A DNA stretch of 12,054 nt, taken from NCBI GenBank assembly GCA_002298155.1, contig DBME01000033.1, forward strand, positions 8,162 to 20,215, in the 5' to 3' direction. Below the pieces are notes generated by a model. It ran no database searches. It was not told the origin of the DNA and worked only from the letters and a program-made list of their open reading frames with translations. This document shows positions 7,536 through 12,054 of this stretch, one piece after another. Made by a program: the position numbers and the translations under genes. The first letter of the stretch is position 1; each line of letters opens with the position of its first letter. The stretch is from Holophagaceae bacterium UBA706 (GTDB lineage Bacteria > Acidobacteriota > Holophagae > Holophagales > Holophagaceae).

Positions 7536-9394
7536 GTTCCCACCGGGTTGCCCCCGCGCCGCTCCACGAATAGGGATGAACCGGCCACCAGCTTGGCTTC
7601 CTTCTTCGCCACGGCGGCTGCCGCGGAGATGTCGGGGTGGCCGTGGAACATGCCCGGCTGGCAAAGCACGGCACCCAGGGATAGCGAGAAGATCGGATGA
7701 AGAACGGCCCGGCGCAGGCGGTCCTCCCCCGGGTAGCTGCCCTTCGCCAGCACCTCGGCATCGAAGAACCGCCCCCTCCCCGCGTCGAAGGCGCCCAGGA
7801 TGGCCCGGCATCTCCGTTCCCAATCGGTGCTCCGGAAAACCAGCATGAAATCATCGCCGCCGATGTGGCCGACGAAGTCGCGGTCCAGTTCGCAGAAGGA
7901 GGCCAGCAGTTCCCCCGTCCACTGAATGACCTCATCGCCCCTGTGGTAGCCGTGGACATCGTTGTAGGGCTTGAAATGGTCCAGGTCACAGTGGCAAGCC
8001 ACGAAGGGAAGCCCCTGCCGGACCCGCTCCTCGAGAAGTTCGTTGATCGGGACGTTGCCCGGGAGCCCGGTGAGGGGGTTGGCGTGGCGCGCCGCCTGGA
8101 TCTGCATGTGGGTGATCTCCCGCATGAGGTCGTGGCCGCTGCCCATGCCCGCGTAGTGCCCGTCGCGGGTGAGGATGTAGCCATTCAGGATGTGGCGCGG
8201 ATCCGACTCGACGATGAGCCGGCTCACCTCGTGCAGGCTCGTGCGGTGGTCGAGGACCAGGATATTGCGGTCCATGAGGGCTTCCACCGGGCGTTTGCCC
8301 AGAATTTCCCGGGAGAAGGGCCGGAACATGACATCCGTGAAGACGTGGCGGTTGATCAATCCCAGGGGAATCCCGTCGGCCACCACGGGCAGGGACTGGA
8401 CCTCCCGTTCTTCCTGGAACCGCTTCTCGACCCTCCAGTTGGGGGTTCCGGGTTCCACCGGCGTGACCTCCACCATGAGTCTGGCCGCGGTGGAGGACGT
8501 GTCCCGGATCCCCCCGGCATCATTCAGTCTGGTCATGCTCCGTGTCGACAGGGCGGGGGGGAGGCCATCGTGGGGCTGCGGGCCGGGGCGTCCCAACAGG
8601 TAGCCCTGGCCGAAATCCAGGCCGAGATCCCGGATCACCTGGAGATCGGCCTCCAGCTCAATGCCCTCGGCGATGACCCGGGCCCCGGTCTTGGCGGCGA
8701 TGTCGCACAGGGACCGCAGGAACTGGAGCTTGACGGGGTCACGGCTGACCCCCTGGATGAAGTGCATGTCGACCTTCACGTATTCCGGCCGCAGTTCCGA
8801 CCAGAGCCGGAGGCTGGAGAAACCTTCGCCCAGATCGTCCAGGGCGATGGCGAAGCCCAGGCGCCGGAACGTCTGGATCGCCTTGATGAGGATTCCGAGG
8901 TCGTGGATGGGAAGCGCTTCCGTGAGTTCGATGACGATCCGTTCGGGAGGCAGGCCCAGTTCGGCCAGACGTTCCATGGGCACCATGGAAGCGCTCGCCG
9001 CCATGGCCAGGCTCGCCGGGCTCAGGTTTAGGAACAGTTTCTGGGGAAGCTCACTGGCCGCATAGGCCCGCACCAGGGACCGGCAGCAGGCGACCTCCAG
9101 GTCGAAGAGTTGATGGGTCATGCCGGCCACCTTGAACAGGCTGGCTGGGGAATGCAGAAGGGTATCGGAGGGGCCCCTGATCAGGCCTTCGAAGGCGTGG
9201 ACGGGGCCTTTGCGCAGATCGAAGATCGGCTGGAAATGGGGTTTGAGCCGGTCCTCCACGAGAATGGTCCGGAGAGCCTCGCCCAGGTGGGCCAACCGGT
9301 CGTCAGCTCGTTTGTTTGGGTGAAGGGCAGCCGTGTACCTGCCGAGACTCGCCCGGCGTCCCGTGCGTGGGGCAGCAAGGAGCGGCGTCATCAT
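7520..9394 (-). CDS. EAL-CBS-CBS-GGDEF protein, probable c-di-GMP phosphodiesterase
   Basis: Predicted to hydrolyse cyclic di-GMP in the cytoplasm; no membrane segments in 624 residues. The EAL domain (about 40-275) keeps the expected metal and catalytic residues: Glu69 in FEGL, Asn123 in NLSP, Glu156 in IELTEA, Asp186/Asp187 in ALDDLGEGFSSL, Lys207 in VKVD and Glu243 in IAEGIE. Two CBS-like repeats follow (about 300-428), a likely nucleotide-sensing segment. The C-terminal GGDEF-like domain (about 435-600) has NPLTGLP where DxLT is usual, DLDHFKPYND, and GGDDF (512-516) in place of GG(D/E)EF. The inhibitory RxxD site is missing (LDRD). It probably binds GTP or is inert rather than making c-di-GMP. 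The start overlaps the stop of the upstream YfiR-like gene as ATGA, so translation is coupled; a second ATG follows directly. Confidence 0.9.
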   Translation of the reverse strand: MMTPLLAAPRTGRRASLGRYTAALHPNKRADDRLAHLGEALRTILVEDRLKPHFQPIFDLRKGPVHAFEGLIRGPSDTLLHSPASLFKVAGMTHQLFDLEVACCRSLVRAYAASELPQKLFLNLSPASLAMAASASMVPMERLAELGLPPERIVIELTEALPIHDLGILIKAIQTFRRLGFAIALDDLGEGFSSLRLWSELRPEYVKVDMHFIQGVSRDPVKLQFLRSLCDIAAKTGARVIAEGIELEADLQVIRDLGLDFGQGYLLGRPGPQPHDGLPPALSTRSMTRLNDAGGIRDTSSTAARLMVEVTPVEPGTPNWRVEKRFQEEREVQSLPVVADGIPLGLINRHVFTDVMFRPFSREILGKRPVEALMDRNILVLDHRTSLHEVSRLIVESDPRHILNGYILTRDGHYAGMGSGHDLMREITHMQIQAARHANPLTGLPGNVPINELLEERVRQGLPFVACHCDLDHFKPYNDVHGYHRGDEVIQWTGELLASFCELDRDFVGHIGGDDFMLVFRSTDWERRCRAILGAFDAGRGRFFDAEVLAKGSYPGEDRLRRAVLHPIFSLSLGAVLCQPGMFHGHPDISAAAAVAKKEAKLVAGSSLFVERRGGNPVGTAVGL

Positions 9395-9801
9395 AGGACC
9401 CTGGCAATCTTTAACAAGGCGTCGGTGAGGGTGATGCCTGAGGCGGCAACGTTGCGCGAATGGACCAGGATGACCGGTTTGCCGTTCTCCCTGATGACCG
9501 CGATGCCCGCCCCGGCGCGGAGCATTTCCCGGTCGCCGGTCACCACCAGCTTACCTTCGCCCAGGTAGGCCTTCAGTTGGTCCTCGTTGGCGGCCCAGGC
9601 CACCGGAGATTTGGCATCGGGCGAAAGGCCGCCCTTCTTCAGCTGGATGGAAAGGTCCATGTCCCGGCAGGCGACACGTCCAGGCGCGCCCACGCTGGCC
9701 GCGATGACCTTGAGGAAGTTTGCGAGCTCTCCAGCGGGCACGCGTCCCGCCCCCGTCACGGCGACCGGGAGCAGGAGAACGGAAGGGAAGAGGACATGCA
9801 T
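9391..9801 (-). CDS. YfiR-like small protein, probably exported
   Basis: The 136-residue product resembles the YfiR (DUF4154) family in its second half: a strand segment KLVVTGDREMLRAGAGIAVI, then GKPVILVHSRNVAASGITLTDALLKIARVL from about residue 106, matching the family's final strand and helix. YfiR proteins are periplasmic repressors of the membrane cyclase YfiN. Here the protein is shorter than the usual 170-190 residues. Its N-terminus (MHVLFPSVLLLPVAVTGAGR) is hydrophobic but lacks basic residues, so export is plausible and not certain. It is co-transcribed and coupled (ATGA) with the EAL-CBS-GGDEF gene, which supports a c-di-GMP role. The ATG follows GGGGGTGAT, a good ribosome-binding site that lies inside a perfect hairpin. 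Confidence 0.65.
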   Translation of the reverse strand: MHVLFPSVLLLPVAVTGAGRVPAGELANFLKVIAASVGAPGRVACRDMDLSIQLKKGGLSPDAKSPVAWAANEDQLKAYLGEGKLVVTGDREMLRAGAGIAVIRENGKPVILVHSRNVAASGITLTDALLKIARVL

Positions 9802-9802
9802 G

Positions 9803-9827
9803 CGATCACCCCCACTCAGGGTGATCG
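9803..9827 (-). promoter_or_regulatory. Inverted repeat burying the ribosome-binding site of the YfiR-like gene
   Basis: cgatcaccc (9803-9811) and gggtgatcg (9819-9827) are perfect 9-bp arms around a seven-base loop. On the minus strand the 3' arm holds GGGTGATCG, most of the GGGGGTGAT ribosome-binding site, and ends one base before the start codon. If it forms in the mRNA it would block initiation; as DNA it could be an operator for a dimeric repressor. The rest of the spacer (9828-9883) shows no clear promoter or terminator. Confidence 0.55.
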
Positions 9828-9883
9828 ACCTACCCTACGAAACCATGCCGGGGAGGTTGTGTTCCTGTAAATCCTGTCCGGGG

Positions 9884-10897
9884 TCAGCGCACAAACAGCG
9901 GGTGGATGAGGCGGCACGTCCCATAGGCGATGGCGAAACTGCAAGGAATCGTCAGGACCCATGCCACGAAGATGTTGCCGGCCACGCCCCAGCGCACCAC
10001 ATTGGCGTTCATGCTGGCGCCCACGCCCATGATGGCGCCGGTGATCGAGTGGGTGGTGGAGACGGGGATGCCCAGGTGGGCGGTGGTGAACAGCACCATG
10101 GCCGCGGCGGTTTCCGCTGCGAAGCCGTGGATGGGGCGGAGCTTGACGATGCGGCTGCCCATGGTCTTGATGATCCGCCACCCTCCGCTGGCGGTGCCGA
10201 AGGCCATCATGCTGGCGCACCCGAGCTTGACCCAGAGCGGTACCGCCACCTGATGGCCCGGTACGATCGCCAACCGGCCGTAGATGATGAGGGCCAGGCA
10301 GATCACGCCCATGGCCTTCTGGGCGTCGTTCTGGCCATGGGTGAAGGCCATGGCGCTGGCGGAGACCAGCTGGAGCTTCCGGAACACCACGTTGATCTTC
10401 CGCCCCGAGAAGTGCCGGCACACCCATTGGATGATGATGATCAGAACCATGCCCATGATGAAGCCCAGCATGGGCGAGACGAAGATGAAGATGGTGATCT
10501 CTTCGAGCTTGGACATGTGCAGGGCCTTGAAGCCGGCATGGGCCACCACGGCCCCGGCCAGGCCGCCCATGAGGGTATGGCTGGTGCTGGAGGGGATGCC
10601 GAAGTACCAGGTGCCCAGGTCCCACAGGATGGCGGCGGTCAGGGCGGCGATGATCACTTCCGGGACCACGAACTGGGTCTCGGCGATGCCCTTGGCGATG
10701 GTGGTGGCCACGTGGGTGCCCAGCAGCGCGCCGCCGAAGTTCAGGAAGGCGGCCATGATGATGGCGTTGCGCGCGGACATGACGCCGGTGGAGACGACCG
10801 TGGCGATGGCGTTGGCCGTGTCGTGGAAGCCGTTGATGTAGTCGATCGCCCACGACATGAGGACGATGAGGATCAGGACGAGCGGAATGGTCATCAT
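9884..10897 (-). CDS. pit: PiT-family inorganic phosphate permease
   Basis: Inner-membrane carrier for inorganic phosphate (probably as metal-phosphate, driven by protons or sodium). The 337 residues are mostly hydrophobic helices, with the duplicated signature of the family: GFHDTANAIATVVSTG (23-38) with GIPSSTSHT (100-108) in the first half, and THGQNDAQKAMG (186-197) with GIPVSTTHS (276-284) in the second. A central loop (about 160-175) with basic residues separates the halves. The length is typical of the shorter bacterial forms. It begins 13 bases after the DUF47 gene, the usual partner, and is surely in its operon. Two adjacent ATG codons can start it; the ribosome-binding site is poor, so coupling to the upstream gene is likely. 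Confidence 0.95.
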   Translation of the reverse strand: MMTIPLVLILIVLMSWAIDYINGFHDTANAIATVVSTGVMSARNAIIMAAFLNFGGALLGTHVATTIAKGIAETQFVVPEVIIAALTAAILWDLGTWYFGIPSSTSHTLMGGLAGAVVAHAGFKALHMSKLEEITIFIFVSPMLGFIMGMVLIIIIQWVCRHFSGRKINVVFRKLQLVSASAMAFTHGQNDAQKAMGVICLALIIYGRLAIVPGHQVAVPLWVKLGCASMMAFGTASGGWRIIKTMGSRIVKLRPIHGFAAETAAAMVLFTTAHLGIPVSTTHSITGAIMGVGASMNANVVRWGVAGNIFVAWVLTIPCSFAIAYGTCRLIHPLFVR

Positions 10898-10910
10898 GGG
10901 CTGGCCCGGA

Positions 10911-11561
10911 TCAGGCGTTGCGCATGACGGTCGAGCTCACGACCTTCGAGACCAGTTCGATGCGGTCCGTGGCGTCCTCCAGGAGACTCAGGATCTCCTT
11001 CCATTTGATCAGTTCGATCGGATCCTTCGGGTTCTCGAAAATCTCGGCCAGGGCCGCGTGGAACACGGCATCGGCCTGGTTCTCCAGTTCGTTGCAGTAC
11101 TGGATGCGCTTGCTGATGCCCTTGCCGTCGGCCATGTTGCGGAGGTGGTGGATGAGGGGCTTGATCTCCTCGGCGCCGGCGACGATCAGCCGACCCAGTT
11201 CCACAGCCGTGGGCATGACGGTGGTGATCTTGTAGAGCACCAGCCGCTCGCACACGCCGTCCAGGCAATCCACCACGTCATCCAGCGCGTGGGCCAGGTG
11301 GAGGATGTCCTCCCGTTCGATGGGGGTTACGAAGGTGCGGTTGAGGCGGTCCACGATCTCATGGGTGAGCTCGTCGCCCACATGCTCGAGATCCTTCATC
11401 TTGCGGCGCATGCCGGCCCATTCCGCGGAGGTCTGCCGGGACTTGAACTCGGCCTCGAAATGCTTGGCGGAGTCCAGCAGGTTTCCGGCCGATGCCTCCA
11501 GGAGGTCGAAAAAGACCATTTCCCGAGGTTTCAACCAGGCGATGAGGGAGTTCATGGACAT
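10911..11561 (-). CDS. DUF47 (PhoU-like) accessory protein of the phosphate permease
   Basis: All-helical cytoplasmic protein of the DUF47/TIGR00153 family, commonly encoded directly before PiT permeases and thought to modulate their activity. The 216 residues show the helical-bundle pattern and the acidic PhoU-like motifs (MKDLEHVGDELTHEIVDRL and, later, NELENQADAVFHAAL) that bind metal in the family. The aromatic start LIAWLKPREMVFFDLLEASA is typical. The frame opens further upstream, but the ATG at 11561 is chosen because AGGAG lies five bases before it; a second ATG two codons later is also possible. It is followed by the PiT gene after 13 bases. A nested inverted repeat lies just upstream. 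Confidence 0.92.
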   Translation of the reverse strand: MSMNSLIAWLKPREMVFFDLLEASAGNLLDSAKHFEAEFKSRQTSAEWAGMRRKMKDLEHVGDELTHEIVDRLNRTFVTPIEREDILHLAHALDDVVDCLDGVCERLVLYKITTVMPTAVELGRLIVAGAEEIKPLIHHLRNMADGKGISKRIQYCNELENQADAVFHAALAEIFENPKDPIELIKWKEILSLLEDATDRIELVSKVVSSTVMRNA

Positions 11562-11566
11562 TGGGG

Positions 11567-11571
11567 CTCCT
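11567..11571 (-). promoter_or_regulatory. Ribosome-binding site deciding the DUF47 start
   Basis: AGGAG on the minus strand, five bases before the ATG at 11561. It would lie inside the reading frame if translation began at the upstream ATG (11615), whose extra 18 residues do not look like the family's N-terminus. Confidence 0.75.
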
Positions 11572-11591
11572 GAATGACCAAACCCCTCTAT

Positions 11592-11633
11592 TGTGACCGG
11601 GGCAGAGGCTGCCACCTAGCCTCAATGGTCACA
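11592..11633. promoter_or_regulatory. Nested inverted repeat before the DUF47-PiT pair
   Basis: Outer arms tgtgacc (11592-11598) and ggtcaca (11627-11633) enclose inner arms gaggct (11605-11610) and agcctc (11618-11623) with a seven-base loop. All arms pair perfectly. No T run follows on the minus strand, so a terminator for the response-regulator gene is unlikely. It lies 31-72 bases upstream of the DUF47 start, where an operator or leader structure would sit. I do not see a convincing tandem PHO box. Confidence 0.45.
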
Positions 11634-11670
11634 GATCCATCGCCGGGCCGTTTTTTACCGACCGGGGGAT

Positions 11671-12054
11671 TCAACCGTCGACACTTCCCATGCGATAGCC
11701 GACACCCACGACCGTCTCGATGAGCGGTGCGGCTTCGCCGAGCTTCGAACGCACCCGGCGCACGTGGGCATCGATGGTCCGGCTTTCGCCGAGGTATTCG
11801 AGGCCCCACACCTGCTGGAGGATCTTCTCGCGGCTCAGGACCCGCCGGGGGTTCTGGAGGAAGTAGGCGAGGAGCTCGAACTCGCGCCGGGTCAGGTCCA
11901 TGGCCTCGCCGTTGACCCGGGCCGTGTGCATGTCGAGGTCCACGGTGATGGGGCCGAAGGCCAGCTGCTGGTTCCGGACGGCCGGATCGATGAAGGCGGC
12001 CCGGCGGAGGATGGCGCGGATCCGGGCCACCAGCTCCCGGGTGGAGAAGGGCTT
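11671..12054 (-). CDS. OmpR/PhoB-type response regulator, C-terminal part
   Basis: DNA-binding half of a two-component response regulator; the start lies beyond the window end. The frame is open to the edge, and its first visible residues KPFSTRELVARIRAILRR are the end of a receiver domain, including the conserved Lys-Pro. The winged-helix domain follows: FGPITVDLDMHTARVNG, LTRREFELLAYFLQNPRRVL, SREKILQQVWG, the recognition helix in SRTIDAHVRRVRSKLG, and the wing ETVVGVGYRM. A GTG at 12030 is an internal codon and not the start. The gene lies 109 bases upstream of the DUF47-PiT pair on the same strand, so it could be a PhoB that controls phosphate uptake. That role is inferred from position only, since OmpR-type regulators are numerous. 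Confidence 0.92.
   Translation of the reverse strand, partial: KPFSTRELVARIRAILRRAAFIDPAVRNQQLAFGPITVDLDMHTARVNGEAMDLTRREFELLAYFLQNPRRVLSREKILQQVWGLEYLGESRTIDAHVRRVRSKLGEAAPLIETVVGVGYRMGSVDG

Noticed and set aside
7697..9031. + strand open frame (444 codons) opposite the EAL-CBS-GGDEF gene
   Set aside because: It is antisense to intact EAL and GGDEF motifs and matches no family.
9587..10927. Long + strand open frame (446 codons) opposite the PiT gene
   Set aside because: Its product is a low-complexity run of Gly, His, Asp and Ala, the mirror of membrane-protein codons, and the minus strand carries the full PiT signature.
11585..11640. PHO box upstream of the DUF47-PiT pair
   Set aside because: Only one half resembling CTGTGAC is present and no second half follows at the 11-base spacing a PHO box needs.
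11641..11656. T run (six T) after a GC-rich stretch on the + strand, as a terminator
   Set aside because: No + strand gene lies upstream and the GC stretch forms only a three-base stem; on the minus strand the run reads as A, so it cannot end the regulator transcript.

Overview
The window is GC-rich, densely coded bacterial DNA with nine protein genes, seven complete and two cut by the window edges. It shows no rRNA, tRNA, CRISPR array, insertion sequence or integrase. The gene content (secreted GH5_1 cellulase, EAL-CBS-GGDEF protein with a YfiR-like partner, DUF47-PiT phosphate pair, OmpR/PhoB regulator) fits a free-living Gram-negative soil or sediment bacterium. A member of the Acidobacteriota (Holophagae/Geothrix type) would fit, but that placement is an impression and not proven by any single marker.

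Left part (1-2350): the C-terminal end of a small heat-shock protein (+) runs toward a secreted endoglucanase (-) with signal peptide, GH5 catalytic domain, threonine-proline linker and a C-terminal beta-rich module. The divergent spacer after it (1834-2051) holds a strong two-tier hairpin and a weak sigma-54-like site. It leads into a 98-residue protein of unknown function with a possible ribbon-helix-helix segment.

Centre (2429-7503, +): a two-gene cassette. The first gene is a 779-residue six-hairpin (alpha/alpha-barrel) glycosidase-like protein. The second is an 892-residue fusion of an N-terminal PHP metal-dependent hydrolase domain, a helical linker of unknown function and a C-terminal GT4 glycosyltransferase. 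Together they suggest cytoplasmic synthesis and trimming of a glycoside or glycan whose identity cannot be read from the sequence. This is the most unusual part of the window.

Right-centre (7520-9801, -): a YfiR-like small protein is translationally coupled (ATGA overlap) to an EAL-CBS-CBS-GGDEF protein. The EAL site is complete and the GGDEF site is degenerate, so the pair is probably a c-di-GMP phosphodiesterase module with its regulator. A perfect 9-bp inverted repeat buries the ribosome-binding site of the first gene.

Right end (9884-12054, -): the DNA-binding half of an OmpR/PhoB-type response regulator, then a DUF47 (PhoU-like) protein and a PiT phosphate permease. This looks like a phosphate uptake unit with a possible dedicated regulator. 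A nested inverted repeat lies between the regulator and the transport pair.

No gene-free stretch exceeds 300 bases; the longest is 1834-2051.
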